A stretch of 64,000 bases of DNA from Stutzerimonas stutzeri (GCF_000219605.1 NC_015740.1:3224001-3288000), one strand, 5' to 3'. Positions 37,427 to 48,748 are shown, numbered from the stretch's first letter. The notes: generated by a model not told the origin, from the sequence alone. Translations and numbers: made by a program.

Positions 37427-39007
37427 TCATTCCCACTCGATGGTGGCCGGCGGCTTGCTCGACACATCGTAGGTGACGCGGGAAATGCCTTCGATTTCGT
37501 TGATGATGCGGTTGGACACCTTTTCCAGCAACTCGTAGGGCAGGTGCGCCCAGCGCGCGGTCATGAAGTCGATGGTTTCCACCGCGCGCAGCGCGACGAC
37601 CCAGGCATAGCGGCGGCCGTCGCCGACCACGCCGACCGACTTCACCGGCTGGAACACTACGAAGGCCTGGCTGACCTTGTGGTACCAGTCGGCGTTGCGC
37701 AGTTCGCTGATGAAGATGTCGTCGGCGCGACGCAGCAGGTCGGCGTATTCCTTCTTCACCTCGCCGAGGATACGCACGCCCAGGCCCGGGCCCGGGAACG
37801 GGTGGCGGTAGACCATGTCGTAGGGCAGGCCGAGTTCGAGGCCGATCTTGCGCACTTCGTCCTTGAACAGCTCACGCAGCGGCTCGACCAGCTTGAGGTT
37901 CATCTCTTCCGGCAGGCCACCGACGTTGTGGTGCGACTTGATCACATGAGCCTTGCCGCTCTTGGCGCCTGCCGACTCGATGACGTCGGGGTAGATGGTG
38001 CCCTGGGCAAGGAACTGGATGTTCGGCAGTTTGCTGGCCTCGGCATCGAACACGTCGATGAAGGTACGACCGATGATCTTGCGCTTCTTCTCCGGGTCCG
38101 CCTCGCCTTCGAGGTTGCCTAGGAACTGCGCCTCGGCATCGGCACGGATCACCTTGACGCCCATGTTCTCGGCGAACATGGCCATCACCTGGTCACCCTC
38201 GTGCAGGCGCAGCAGGCCGTTGTCGACGAATACGCAGGTCAGCTGGTCGCCGATCGCCTTGTGCAGCAGCGCCGCGACCACCGACGAATCCACACCGCCG
38301 GACAGGCCGAGCAGCACGTTGGCGTCGCCGACCTGGGCACGCACCTGGGCGATGGCGTCCTCGACGATGTTCGACGGGGTCCACAGCGCTTCGCAGCCGC
38401 AGATTTCCAGGATGAAGCGCGACAGGATGCGGCCGCCCTGGCGGGTGTGGGTCACTTCCGGGTGGAACTGCACACCGTAATAGCCGCGGGCATCGTCGCC
38501 CATTGCAGCGATCGGGCAGCTTGGGGTGCTGGCCAGGATATGGAAGCCGGCCGGAATCTCGGTGACCTTGTCACCGTGGCTCATCCACACGTCGAGACCG
38601 AACACGCCATCGTCGTCCATGTGGTCTTCGATGCCGTCGAACAGCCGGGACTTGCCCACCAGATCGACGCGGGCATAGCCGAACTCGCGCACGTCCGAGC
38701 CCTGCACCTTGCCGCCGAGCTGCTCGGACATGGTCTGCATGCCGTAGCAGATGCCGAACAGCGGCACGCCCAGATCGAACACCGCCTGCGGTGCACGCGG
38801 GCTGCCCGCTTCATGAACGGACTCAGGGCCGCCTGCGAGGATGATGCCGCGTGGCGCGAAGGCACGGATGTCGTCCTCGCTCATGTCCCACGGATGCAGC
38901 TCGCAGTACACGCCGATCTCGCGCACGCGGCGGGCGATCAGCTGGGTGTACTGGGAACCGAAGTCGAGAATCAGAATGCGGTGAGCGTGGATGTCAGGAT
39001 GAGACAT
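37427..39007 (-). CDS. guaA: GMP synthase (glutamine-hydrolysing)
   Basis: A 526-residue enzyme that aminates XMP to GMP. The class I glutamine amidotransferase domain (1-200) has the nucleophile in [10 protein letters not shown] and the His/Glu pair in QFHPEVTHT. The ATP-pyrophosphatase domain has the PP-loop SGGVDSSV, and the C-terminal dimerisation domain ends [17 protein letters not shown] precedes the ATG. It follows guaB in a guaBA operon with 116 bp between them. Confidence 0.98.
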   Translation of the reverse strand: MSHPDIHAHRILILDFGSQYTQLIARRVREIGVYCELHPWDMSEDDIRAFAPRGIILAGGPESVHEAGSPRAPQAVFDLGVPLFGICYGMQTMSEQLGGKVQGSDVREFGYARVDLVGKSRLFDGIEDHMDDDGVFGLDVWMSHGDKVTEIPAGFHILASTPSCPIAAMGDDARGYYGVQFHPEVTHTRQGGRILSRFILEICGCEALWTPSNIVEDAIAQVRAQVGDANVLLGLSGGVDSSVVAALLHKAIGDQLTCVFVDNGLLRLHEGDQVMAMFAENMGVKVIRADAEAQFLGNLEGEADPEKKRKIIGRTFIDVFDAEASKLPNIQFLAQGTIYPDVIESAGAKSGKAHVIKSHHNVGGLPEEMNLKLVEPLRELFKDEVRKIGLELGLPYDMVYRHPFPGPGLGVRILGEVKKEYADLLRRADDIFISELRNADWYHKVSQAFVVFQPVKSVGVVGDGRRYAWVVALRAVETIDFMTARWAHLPYELLEKVSNRIINEIEGISRVTYDVSSKPPATIEWE

Positions 39008-39046
39008 GGAGCCTTCCTTCGGAAAGAGCTTGAAGCTGAAAGCCGA

Positions 39047-39099
39047 AAGCTGGAAGCGCAGACCGGATCGTGCAATTTCCGGTCTCCACCTTCCAGCTT
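39047..39099. repeat. Inverted repeat in the guaB-guaA spacer
   Basis: Two nested arms are visible: AAGCTGGAAG (39047-39056) with CTTCCAGCTT (39090-39099), and GACCGG (39061-39066) with CCGGTC (39079-39084). This would fold in the guaBA mRNA. A related GCTTGAAGCTGAAAGC stretch precedes it. It may be a REP-type element or mRNA processing site. Confidence 0.65.
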
Positions 39100-39123
39100 C
39101 CAGCGCCTGTCAATCGAGGCTTA

Positions 39124-40719
<1,596 letters not shown>

Positions 40720-41271
40720 TCACGGTCGATCGATCACCAGCGCCACGGCAAACCCCAGGCGCTCGGCGAACTCGTCGAGAAACGCCTGAGTGAAACCGGC
40801 CTCACCCCAGCCATTGAAGATGAAGCCCAGGTTGGAGAAGGCACACGCCGGGATGAACAGGAAACCGTTGATGTCGTCGTCGTGGCCGCATTCCGGGCAG
40901 GTGAAATTTTCGGTCTGCCGCGGCATCCACTCGTCCAGGCTTTCGAACAGCGCCTCGCCGATTTCACGCCGGCACTCGGGGCAACCGGCTTCCTCGGCGA
41001 AGCCCTGCGTCGGGGTGTAAATGCAGCGCTTGGTGACCACCTCAAGGCCGTTGATGGCCTCGCCAAAGGGCAAGCGCTCCGGATGCTGCACGACGCTGCG
41101 CGCGCCGGAAGCGATGGCGTAGCCCATGCCGCCAACACCGCGGCCACAGGTGGTCGGCAGCGACTCGACGATGCGCCGCTCGGCCAGCCAGCGAAGAATC
41201 ATCCGCGCCTTGGCTTCGTGCGCTGGGAACGTCGAAATGCGCGGCACGATGATCGCTTGACTGTGGCTCAT
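40720..41271 (-). CDS. Conserved hypothetical protein with four-Cys zinc site
   Basis: A 183-residue cytoplasmic protein starting MSHSQAIIVPRISTFPAHEA. Two CPEC knuckles at 97/100 and 125/128 should bind zinc. The N-terminal part contains GRGVGGMGYAIASGA, a Gly-rich turn. It is sometimes labelled sugar ABC transporter ATPase in automatic annotations, but no Walker motifs are present, so that label is not supported. The ATG at 41271 is used. It is divergent from xseA, 130 bp away, and tail-to-head with guaB. Confidence 0.8.
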   Translation of the reverse strand: MSHSQAIIVPRISTFPAHEAKARMILRWLAERRIVESLPTTCGRGVGGMGYAIASGARSVVQHPERLPFGEAINGLEVVTKRCIYTPTQGFAEEAGCPECRREIGEALFESLDEWMPRQTENFTCPECGHDDDINGFLFIPACAFSNLGFIFNGWGEAGFTQAFLDEFAERLGFAVALVIDRP

Positions 41272-41401
41272 GACGGCTCGGAACCGGAGATGGAGAAAGG
41301 CCGCGCAGCTTAGCGCCGCCCGTAGGCTGGTCAAGGCCCGCTGGACGGACGCCAAGCAGATTCGGTTTCCGCTTGGCCGCGCGCGGCTTATCATCGCCGC
41401 C

Positions 41402-42778
41402 ATGCTCAAAGATCCCTTCCAGCGCCTCAATCTCGATCGCGAAGTGCTGACCGTCAGTCAGCTCAACGGTCGCGCCCGCCTGTTGCTCGAGGACGTGTTC
41501 GCCCAGGTCTGGGTCGAAGGCGAGATTTCCAACCTCGCCCGCCCCGCCTCCGGCCACGTCTATTTCACCCTCAAGGACAGGAACGCCCAGGTGCGCTGCG
41601 CCCTGTTCCGCCAGAATGCCGCGCGGGTACGCCAGGCACTGCGCGACGGCCTGGCGGTGCGGGTGCGTGGCAAGGTCTCGCTGTTCGAAGGCCGTGGCGA
41701 CTATCAGCTGATCCTCGACATGCTGGAGCCGGCCGGCGACGGCGCACTGCGCCTGGCCTTCGAAGCGCTGAAGGAAAAGCTCGCCGCCGAAGGCCTGTTC
41801 TCCGCCGAGCGCAAGGCCGCCCTGCCCGCCCATCCGCGGCGCATCGGCATCGTCAGCTCACCGACCGGCGCGGTGATCCGCGACATCATCTCGGTGTTTC
41901 GCCGCCGCGCACCGCAGGTGGAGCTGACGCTGATCCCCACCGCCGTGCAGGGCCGCGAAGCCACTGGGCAGATCGTCCGTGCGCTGCAGCTGGCGGACGC
42001 CCAGGGCTTCGACGCCCTTATCCTCGCCCGCGGCGGCGGCTCGCTGGAAGATCTCTGGTGCTTCAACGAGGAAGCCGTGGCGCGTGCGGTGGATGCCTGC
42101 GTCACGCCGATCGTCTGCGCGGTTGGCCATGAGACCGATGTGTCCATCGCCGACTTCGTCGCCGATGTGCGCGCCCCGACGCCGTCCGCGGCGGCAGAGC
42201 TGCTGGCGCCTAGCAGTGCCGATCTGCAGCAGCGGCTGAACGGCCTGCAGCAACGTCTGGTACTGCGCATGCGTGATCGCCTGCACCGCGACGCCATGCG
42301 CCTGGACGGCCTGACCCGCCGCCTGCGCCATCCCGGCGAGCGTCTGCAGCAGCAGGCCCAGCGTATCGATGACCTGGAGCAGCGCCTGCTGCGTGCCCTG
42401 GACCGCCGCCTGTGCAGTGGCCAGGAGCGCCTGGCCCGACTGGAAACACGCCTGGCCGCGCAGCATCCGGGGCGCACGCTGAATCTGCTGCGCCAGCGCC
42501 TCGACCATCTGTCCTCGCGCCTGCCGCGGGCGATGCAGGCCAATATTAAAGGCCGCCGCCAGCAGCTGCAGGGCCTGGCCCAGACGCTCAACGTGGTCAG
42601 CCCGCTGGCCACGCTCAGCCGCGGCTACAGCATCCTGCTCGACGACCGCGGCCAGGCGATCCGCAGCGCCAGCCAGACGCAACCCGGCCAGCGCCTCAAG
42701 GCCAGGCTCGGCGACGGCGAGCTCGACGTACGCGTGGAAGACAATCATCTGCAACCGGTCACCCTGCCGCTGCTCTAA
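41402..42778 (+). CDS. xseA: Exodeoxyribonuclease VII large subunit
   Basis: A 458-residue single-strand DNA nuclease subunit. The N-terminal OB-fold is VFAQVWVEGEISNLARPASG with HVYFTLKD. The catalytic core has GIVSSPTGAVIRDI, ILARGGGSLEDLWCFNEE and AVGHETDVSIADFVAD, the family's conserved acidic/His motifs. The C-terminal half is a long heptad coiled coil (Gln/Arg/Leu-rich) that gathers XseB subunits. xseB is not nearby. The ATG at 41402 gives the conserved MLKDPFQRLNLDR start. Confidence 0.97.
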   Translation: MLKDPFQRLNLDREVLTVSQLNGRARLLLEDVFAQVWVEGEISNLARPASGHVYFTLKDRNAQVRCALFRQNAARVRQALRDGLAVRVRGKVSLFEGRGDYQLILDMLEPAGDGALRLAFEALKEKLAAEGLFSAERKAALPAHPRRIGIVSSPTGAVIRDIISVFRRRAPQVELTLIPTAVQGREATGQIVRALQLADAQGFDALILARGGGSLEDLWCFNEEAVARAVDACVTPIVCAVGHETDVSIADFVADVRAPTPSAAAELLAPSSADLQQRLNGLQQRLVLRMRDRLHRDAMRLDGLTRRLRHPGERLQQQAQRIDDLEQRLLRALDRRLCSGQERLARLETRLAAQHPGRTLNLLRQRLDHLSSRLPRAMQANIKGRRQQLQGLAQTLNVVSPLATLSRGYSILLDDRGQAIRSASQTQPGQRLKARLGDGELDVRVEDNHLQPVTLPLL

Positions 42779-42871
42779 GCAAGCCGAGCCGGCAATCTCC
42801 TGACATTCTTGGCCCTTTCTCTTGCCGGAGGTTTACGCGAGGATGGGCCGTTTCCTGCAACGGACCCATCC

Positions 42872-43696
42872 ATGTATCGCGTCTTCGCCCTGCTGTTCGC
42901 CCTCTCCCTCGCATTGCCTGCCCACGCCGAGGGCTTCATCACCCGCCTGCTGAACAAACCGGTGCCCGGCGGCGTCGCCGTGATCGAACTCGGCAACGGC
43001 CCCAGCGCACCGCAGGCCCGCTATCAGGGCAAGCCGACCCTGGTGGTGCGCGAGGATGGCGAGCGCTGGATCGCCATCGTCGGCATCCCGCTGTCGGCAA
43101 AGGCTGGCCCCCAGCAGCTGGAGGTCGATGGCCGCAGCACCAGCTTCCAGGTTGGCAACCGCGACTATCGCGCGCAGCACATCACCCTGAAGAACCAGCG
43201 CCAGGTCAACCCGAACCCCGCAGACCTCAAGCGCATCGAGCGTGAACTGGATGAGCAGAACCGCGCCTACCGGCAGTTCAGCACCCGCCAGCCGAGCAAT
43301 CTGTTGTTCGACCGCCCGGTGGACGGCCCGCTGTCCTCGCCGTTCGGCCTGCGCCGTTTCTTCAACGGCGAGGAGCGCAACCCGCACTCGGGCCTGGATT
43401 TCGCCGCCAAGACCGGCACGCCGATCAAGGCGCCGGCGGCCGGCCAGGTCATACTCACCGGCGACTATTTCTTCAACGGCAAGACCGTGTTCGTCGACCA
43501 CGGTCAGGGGCTGATCAGCATGTTCTGTCACCTGTCCGAAATCGGCGTGAAGGTCGGCGATCAGCTGGCGCGCGGCCAGGTTCTCGGCAAGGTCGGCGCG
43601 ACCGGCCGTGCCACCGGCCCGCACCTGCACTGGAACGTCAGCCTGAACGACGCCCGTGTCGATCCGGCGATCTTCATCGGCGCCTACAAACCCTGA
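42872..43696 (+). CDS. M23-family peptidase (LytM domain), periplasmic
   Basis: A 274-residue exported protein with a signal peptide (residues 1-19, ends PAHA-EG). An N-terminal beta domain leads to a Gly-Gly endopeptidase-type domain. The zinc ligands His172 and Asp176 are in NPHSGLDF and the third in GPHLHWNV. All catalytic residues are present, so it should cleave peptidoglycan cross-links rather than act only as an amidase activator. It follows xseA and precedes the isochorismatase-family gene by 19 bp. Confidence 0.93.
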   Translation: MYRVFALLFALSLALPAHAEGFITRLLNKPVPGGVAVIELGNGPSAPQARYQGKPTLVVREDGERWIAIVGIPLSAKAGPQQLEVDGRSTSFQVGNRDYRAQHITLKNQRQVNPNPADLKRIERELDEQNRAYRQFSTRQPSNLLFDRPVDGPLSSPFGLRRFFNGEERNPHSGLDFAAKTGTPIKAPAAGQVILTGDYFFNGKTVFVDHGQGLISMFCHLSEIGVKVGDQLARGQVLGKVGATGRATGPHLHWNVSLNDARVDPAIFIGAYKP

Positions 43697-43715
43697 ACCA
43701 CGAGGAAGCACAGCG

Positions 43716-44258
43716 ATGCGCATCAAGGCAACGGATTCCACCCTGTTGATCGTCGACATCCAGGAGCGCCTGTTTCCGGTGATCCTGGACGCCGCCGCGA
43801 TGGCCGAACACACCGCCTGGCTGCAACAGGTGGCCAAGCGGGTCGGCGTACCGGTACTGCTGACCGAGCAGTACAGCAAGGGCCTCGGCCAGACCATCGC
43901 CACGCTGCGCGACGGCGTGGAAGACAGTGCGATCCTCGAGAAGCTGGACTTCTCCGCCGCTGGCGACGGCGAGCTGTTCAAGCGCCCCGGTGGTGAACGT
44001 CGCCAGTTCGTCGTCTGCGGCTGCGAGACCCACGTCTGCGTGCTGCAGACGGTGCTCGACCTGCGTGCCCGCGGCAACGAGGTGTTCGTCGTCGAAGAAG
44101 GCGTCAGCTCACGCCGCGCCAGCGACAAGGCCCTGGCCCTGGAACGCATGCGCCAGGCCGGTGCGCAGATCGTCTCGCGGGAGATGGTCGCCTTCGAGTG
44201 GATGGAACGCGCCGGCACCGAGCTGTTCAAGAGCATCAGCCGCGAGTTCATCCGCTGA
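43716..44258 (+). CDS. Isochorismatase-family hydrolase
   Basis: A 180-residue YcaC-like cysteine hydrolase. The catalytic Asp14 is in LLIVDIQERLF, the Lys in ILEKLDFSA and the nucleophile Cys108 in VVCGCETHVCVLQT. Substrates in this superfamily include nicotinamide, isochorismate and ureidoacrylate; none can be chosen from context. It lies just downstream of the M23 peptidase gene. AGGAAG precedes the ATG. Confidence 0.9.
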   Translation: MRIKATDSTLLIVDIQERLFPVILDAAAMAEHTAWLQQVAKRVGVPVLLTEQYSKGLGQTIATLRDGVEDSAILEKLDFSAAGDGELFKRPGGERRQFVVCGCETHVCVLQTVLDLRARGNEVFVVEEGVSSRRASDKALALERMRQAGAQIVSREMVAFEWMERAGTELFKSISREFIR

Positions 44259-44337
44259 GCCGGACGCTGCGAACCGACGGGCCGCGACCACCGTGCGTTG
44301 CTGAGGTCGCGCCCGACCTTCTGTGATGGAGAACCCC

Positions 44338-45639
44338 ATGTCCCACGACCTGGCCGGCTGGCTGGACTGGCTAAGAGCCCACCCCGAACTGCAGACGCTG
44401 CTCGCCAGCGCCACGCTGATCTTCGCCGCCTGGCTGTCCAACTGGATCGTCAAGCGCATCCTCGTCCGCGGCCTGTACCACCTGTTGCAGCACACCCGCG
44501 AGAACAAGCTGCAGGACTTCGGCGTCATCAAACGGCTGTCGAACATCGTCCCGGCACTGGTGCTGTCGATCGGCGTCACGACGGTCCCCGGCCTGCCGGA
44601 AGGCGCCGTGACCGTGGTGCGCAACGTCTGCGGTGGCTTCATCGTGCTGACCATCGCACTGGCCCTGGGCGCGGTGCTGGACATCATCAACCTGATCTAT
44701 CAGCGCCGTCCGGATGCGCGCCTGCACCCGATCAAAGGCTACCTGCAGGTGGTAAAGATCGTCGTCTATGCCATCGCGACGATCCTGATCATCGCCACGC
44801 TGATCGACCGCTCGCCGCTGATCCTGCTCTCCGGTCTGGGTGCCATGGCCGCGGTGCTGATGCTGATCTTCCAGGACACCCTGCTGTCGCTGGTGGCCAG
44901 CGTGCAGATCACGTCCAACGACCTGATCCGCGTCGGCGACTGGGTGGAAATGCCGCAGCTCAATGCCGACGGCGACGTGATCGACATCGCCCTGCACACC
45001 GTCAAGGTGCAGAACTGGGACAAAACCATCACCAGTATTCCCACCAAGCGCTTCATTTCCGACTCGTTCAAGAACTGGCGCGGCATGCAGGAATCCGGAG
45101 GACGGCGCATCAAGCGCAGCCTCTATCTGGATCAGCAGAGCGTGCATTTTCTCAGCCGCGACGAATGCGAGCGCCTGCATCGCTTCAACCTGCTGGACGA
45201 GTACCTGACGGAGAAGACCAAGGAAATCGAGGAGTGGAACGCCAAGCTCGCCGAGCGTGGCAAGGAGCCGGTGAACACGCGCCGCATCACCAATATCGGC
45301 AGCTTCCGCGCGTACGTCGAACGCTACCTGCGCAGCCACGGCGGCATCCATCAGAACATGACGCTGATCGTGCGGCAGCTGAGCCCGACCGCGGACGGCC
45401 TGCCGCTGGAGGTCTACTGCTTCACCAATACGGTGGCATGGACGCAGTACGAGGCGATCCAGTCGGACATCTTCGATCACCTGCTGGCGATCCTGCCGGA
45501 ATTCGGCCTGCGCGTGTTCCAGCACCCGAGCGGTGCGGACATGCGCAATTGGGGCGAATCGCTGACGCAACGCGGCACGCCGGCATTGCCCGAGGCACAA
45601 ACGCCTCCGTTCGACGCAGGTGCCGATCGAACCGGCTAA
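44338..45639 (+). CDS. Mechanosensitive ion channel (YbdG/MscM-like)
   Basis: A 433-residue MscS-superfamily protein. About five TM helices occupy residues 1-165. The pore-lining helix and beta domain follow: SGLGAMAAVLMLIFQDTLLS then SNDLIRVGDWVEMPQL. It has the insert and long C-terminal cytosolic region of the YbdG group (KNWRGMQESGGRRIKRSLYL). YbdG has small conductance and helps in mild osmotic shock. The ATG at 44338 follows GGAG; GTG/ATG codons at 44323 and 44326 are less likely. Confidence 0.93.
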   Translation: MSHDLAGWLDWLRAHPELQTLLASATLIFAAWLSNWIVKRILVRGLYHLLQHTRENKLQDFGVIKRLSNIVPALVLSIGVTTVPGLPEGAVTVVRNVCGGFIVLTIALALGAVLDIINLIYQRRPDARLHPIKGYLQVVKIVVYAIATILIIATLIDRSPLILLSGLGAMAAVLMLIFQDTLLSLVASVQITSNDLIRVGDWVEMPQLNADGDVIDIALHTVKVQNWDKTITSIPTKRFISDSFKNWRGMQESGGRRIKRSLYLDQQSVHFLSRDECERLHRFNLLDEYLTEKTKEIEEWNAKLAERGKEPVNTRRITNIGSFRAYVERYLRSHGGIHQNMTLIVRQLSPTADGLPLEVYCFTNTVAWTQYEAIQSDIFDHLLAILPEFGLRVFQHPSGADMRNWGESLTQRGTPALPEAQTPPFDAGADRTG

Positions 45640-45640
45640 T

Positions 45641-45761
45641 CGTAGGTTGGCGCTGAGGCACGAAGCAGATGGCGCAGCCTTGAGCACTGCCCATTGCGTC
45701 CTCCCTGACGCCAGCGCCGCGGGCCACGCCTTCGAACCCCGCGCCTCAGCGCCAACCTACG
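45641..45761. repeat. 121-bp MITE/REP-like inverted-repeat element
   Basis: A perfect 19-bp inverted repeat bounds the element: 45641-45659 (CGTAGGTTGGCGCTGAGGC) and 45743-45761 (its exact complement). The 83-bp interior has no ORF. It lies between the channel gene and the copper receptor gene, which converge on it, so it may also act as a terminator. Similar GTAGGTTGG-type repeats are familiar from P. stutzeri-group genomes, which I recall but did not check. Confidence 0.8.
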
Positions 45762-45806
45762 TCCGGAGCGAGGGAACGCCCCGCTCCTTTACCGTCGTCA
45801 GTTCCT

Positions 45807-48002
45807 TCAGAAGCTCATGTCGACCCGCGCCCAGTAGGTGCGGCCCGGCTCGTTGACACGACTGGTAGGTTCGAGCCCGTAATCGGCAAAACCCGCACTA
45901 CCGGCGAGATTGAGGTGCTCGCTGTAGGCCTTGTCCAGCAGGTTGTCGACGCCGGCGCTGAGCTTGAAGTTCTTGTTCAGCCGGTAGGCGCCATTGACCG
46001 CCAGTACACCAAAGCCAGCGCTCTCGTCGAAGTCCTTGCCGACCACGGTGCCCTGGTTCTCGGCAACACGGTTCTGCGCAGCAACGACTCGCCAGAGGCC
46101 GCTGGTGCTCCAGTTGTCGCGCTCGTAGGTCAGGCCAAGACGCCCTTCCAATGGCGGAATCTGCGGCATTGCGCGGTCATCGCTGCGGTTCTTGCCCCAG
46201 GCGTAGGCCAGGCTCGCGTCACCCTTCCAGTTGTTGGTGAAACGGTAGCTCGCACCCATCTCGGCACCGGCGATGGTGGCGTCGATATTGCTGACTTCGG
46301 CGCGGACCATGCCGGGCATCACGCCTGGCACATAGCTGAACAGGATGTAGTCTTCGACCACCCCGGCATAGGCGGAAACCCAGGCCTCCAGCGGCCCCCT
46401 GGCGTACTGCAGGCCGACGTCCAGCTGCGTGGTCTTTTCCGGGCGTACCGAGTCGAACGGCTGTACGGTGCCCACCGGGCCGGGGTTGGAGACGAACAGC
46501 TCCCAGTAGTCGGGGAAGCGTTCGGCATGGCCGAGGCCGGCATACCAGGTCGCCGGCACGCTGACCAACTCTTCCTCGTAGCGTACGAACCCGCTGTACA
46601 GCGTGTCGCGACGGGTCTCGCCGGCGGTGGGGTTGTCCCAGTTGCGCGAGACGATGGGCATGCTGGAAGGATCGTGGCTACGGAAAAAGGCGCGCTCGTC
46701 GGTCGCCTCATGCAGGTCCAGGCGCAGCCCGCTGATCAGCTTCTCGCGCTCGCCGAGCTGCCAGCTCAGCTCACCAAACACGCCGTAGCTGTGCAGCATC
46801 GCATCCGGCACCCAGGGCAAGGCGTCGCTGCCGGCGGCGTTGACCATCTGATTGGCGGCGCCAGCCGGGTTCATCACCTTGCGATGTTCACTGCGCTGGG
46901 CGTCGACCCCGGCCTTGAGCTCGACGTCGGTCCACTGCCAGGTGCCGACCAGACGGCCTCCCAGGGTACGACGGTCGACGCGCGACAGCGTCGGGTTGGG
47001 CATCATCATGGACGGCACAAAATCGCGCAGGCTGTAGTTGTCCATGATGTGATCGGCGTAGTTGTAGTAGACCTGTGCCTCCAGGCCATAGAAGCTCTCG
47101 CCAATGTTGGTCTTCTCGAAACGCAGGCCAAGGCTCTCGCGCTGGAACTGGCTGCCGTCCATGCCGCGCCCAGCATAACGGGCGAAGCCGTCGCCGCGGC
47201 CGGCGGTGAACTCGACGAGCGTGTCTTCGTCGGGCGTCCAGCCCAGGGCGACATCGGTGTTCCACTTGTCGTAGCGCGACGGCACGGTGTCACCGTTGCC
47301 ATCGGCATAATCATCGGCCTGAGAGCTGTTGGCCATCAGCCGCGCGTAGCCCTGACTGTTGCCGGCGGCGGCGTCCAGGTTGCGGTCGAAGCGGCCGTTG
47401 GAGGCGGTCAGCAGGCTGCCGTTGATGCGGTAGTCGGGCTTGCTGAACTGCTCCGGCTCGCGCTCGAACAGCACCGTCGCCGCCGAGGCACCAGGGCCCC
47501 AGAGTACGGTCTGCGGGCCCTTGATGACGGTCAGCTTGTCGAAGGTATCCGGGCTGATATAGGAGCTCGGCGAATCCATGCGGTTGGGGCAGGCGCCGAG
47601 CATCTCGCCGCCATTGGAGAGCAGTTTCAGACGCGAGCCGAACATGCCGCGGAAAACCGGATCGCCGTTCACCCCGCCGTTACGCACCGCGGAGAAACCG
47701 GGAATGGTCTTCAGGTAGTCGGCGCCATCGCTGGCCGGCATCGGCTGGCGGGGGATCTTCGGGTCGGTGACGACCGTCAATGGCGATTGCTGGGCGACTC
47801 CGGTGATGACCATGGGCGCCAGTTCAACGCTGTCGCCCGACTCGCTGTGGGCGGCATGATCATGCTCGGCGGCCAGGGCGCCGCTGGCGAACATTCCCAG
47901 CAAGGCGGCGTGGGCGAACTGCCACCGCCTCCGCGACGGTTGAATCAAAAAACGCTCGGACAGGCGCGCACGCGCCGTACAGCCATGAGTAATGCTGGAC
48001 AT
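45807..48002 (-). CDS. oprC: TonB-dependent copper receptor (OprC/NosA-like)
   Basis: A 731-residue outer-membrane receptor. A 45-residue leader ends at GALAAEHDHAAH, a His-rich N-terminus suited to copper. The TonB box region is ELAPMVITG and the plug spans about 70-180 (GVNGDPVFRGMFGSRLKLLSNG). The barrel ends RTYWARVDMSF with the terminal Phe. The match to copper receptors rests on overall sequence and the DUF2946 gene just upstream. In P. stutzeri the relative NosA serves copper supply to nitrous oxide reductase. GGAAG lies before the ATG at 48002. Confidence 0.9.
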   Translation of the reverse strand: MSSITHGCTARARLSERFLIQPSRRRWQFAHAALLGMFASGALAAEHDHAAHSESGDSVELAPMVITGVAQQSPLTVVTDPKIPRQPMPASDGADYLKTIPGFSAVRNGGVNGDPVFRGMFGSRLKLLSNGGEMLGACPNRMDSPSSYISPDTFDKLTVIKGPQTVLWGPGASAATVLFEREPEQFSKPDYRINGSLLTASNGRFDRNLDAAAGNSQGYARLMANSSQADDYADGNGDTVPSRYDKWNTDVALGWTPDEDTLVEFTAGRGDGFARYAGRGMDGSQFQRESLGLRFEKTNIGESFYGLEAQVYYNYADHIMDNYSLRDFVPSMMMPNPTLSRVDRRTLGGRLVGTWQWTDVELKAGVDAQRSEHRKVMNPAGAANQMVNAAGSDALPWVPDAMLHSYGVFGELSWQLGEREKLISGLRLDLHEATDERAFFRSHDPSSMPIVSRNWDNPTAGETRRDTLYSGFVRYEEELVSVPATWYAGLGHAERFPDYWELFVSNPGPVGTVQPFDSVRPEKTTQLDVGLQYARGPLEAWVSAYAGVVEDYILFSYVPGVMPGMVRAEVSNIDATIAGAEMGASYRFTNNWKGDASLAYAWGKNRSDDRAMPQIPPLEGRLGLTYERDNWSTSGLWRVVAAQNRVAENQGTVVGKDFDESAGFGVLAVNGAYRLNKNFKLSAGVDNLLDKAYSEHLNLAGSAGFADYGLEPTSRVNEPGRTYWARVDMSF

Positions 48003-48052
48003 AGAACTTCCACTTCTGCAGGTGATTGAACCGCCAAGGGCGGTCGATGACG

Positions 48053-48463
48053 TCAGCTGTGCAGAAGCGGGGGTGCGCGTGGATGACCACTGCTGCATCG
48101 CAGCGCTGGTGGCAGCGGTTGTTCGGGAAGGGGCTGGAGATGGTCGGCTTCGTGGCGCGGCAGCACCAACTGCAGGGCCAGACTGAGCGGCGGGTTGACC
48201 GTCAGCAGTTCGCAGTAGCCGCACAGTTCCAGCGCGGTCAGCCAAGCCGGCTCACCCGTGCGCGGCTGACCATGATGCCCCTGGGCGTAATGCCGCTGCC
48301 CAAGGTCATGGGCGGACGGTTGGTGTTCGGCGTGGTGATGGTGTTGCACGCCCGCTTGGGCGGCCTGGATGGCGGAGAACAGCGGGCCGGCATGAATCAT
48401 CAGCATGGCGAACAGGCCAAGCCAGATGCTCATTGTCGATAGCCGTTTGCGTGTCACCGCCAT
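48053..48463 (-). CDS. DUF2946-family protein, copper-linked
   Basis: A 136-residue protein with an N-terminal TM/signal segment (residues 9-30, SIWLGLFAMLMIHAGPLFSA), then a His-rich stretch (GVQHHHHAEHQPSAHD) and ELCGYCELLTV, the Cys pair of DUF2946. The His and Cys residues could bind copper. TAAGGAC precedes the ATG at 48463; the ORF extends further up to 48571 without support. It sits 50 bp upstream of oprC on the same strand and is very likely co-transcribed with it. Confidence 0.85.
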   Translation of the reverse strand: MAVTRKRLSTMSIWLGLFAMLMIHAGPLFSAIQAAQAGVQHHHHAEHQPSAHDLGQRHYAQGHHGQPRTGEPAWLTALELCGYCELLTVNPPLSLALQLVLPRHEADHLQPLPEQPLPPALRCSSGHPRAPPLLHS

Positions 48464-48748
48464 GTCCTTAGTCGCCCGAACCGATCCTGCGGGGTTGACC
48501 GGATGATCGCACGTCCGCCGCGCCTCGACCGCTGCGACATGAGGCCGCAAGCCGAGCGAGCAATTGAACACGAAGTTTTCCCCTGCAAAAGAAATAAAAC
48601 GCTCAACAAGCCAAATAATCGAAACAAATCACCAATTTTCTTCGATGTATTGCAATGCGTGCGTACGAAGCAATAGCTTTGCACCATAAACCGGTGTCCG
48701 CACCGGGCAGACAACTTGCTTAGCTCGAGCTTCACCTGGGGAAACGCC

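Noticed and set aside
40720..41271. Sugar ABC transporter ATPase label for the four-Cys protein
   Set aside because: No Walker A, Walker B or LSGGQ motif is present; only two CPEC knuckles are seen.
45915..48029. 704-residue plus-strand open frame opposite oprC
   Set aside because: Antisense shadow of the receptor gene; composition is unlike any real protein here.
48464..48748. Leucine attenuator peptide ahead of leuA
   Set aside because: No short ORF with leucine runs and no terminator/antiterminator pair was found in the 285-bp leader.
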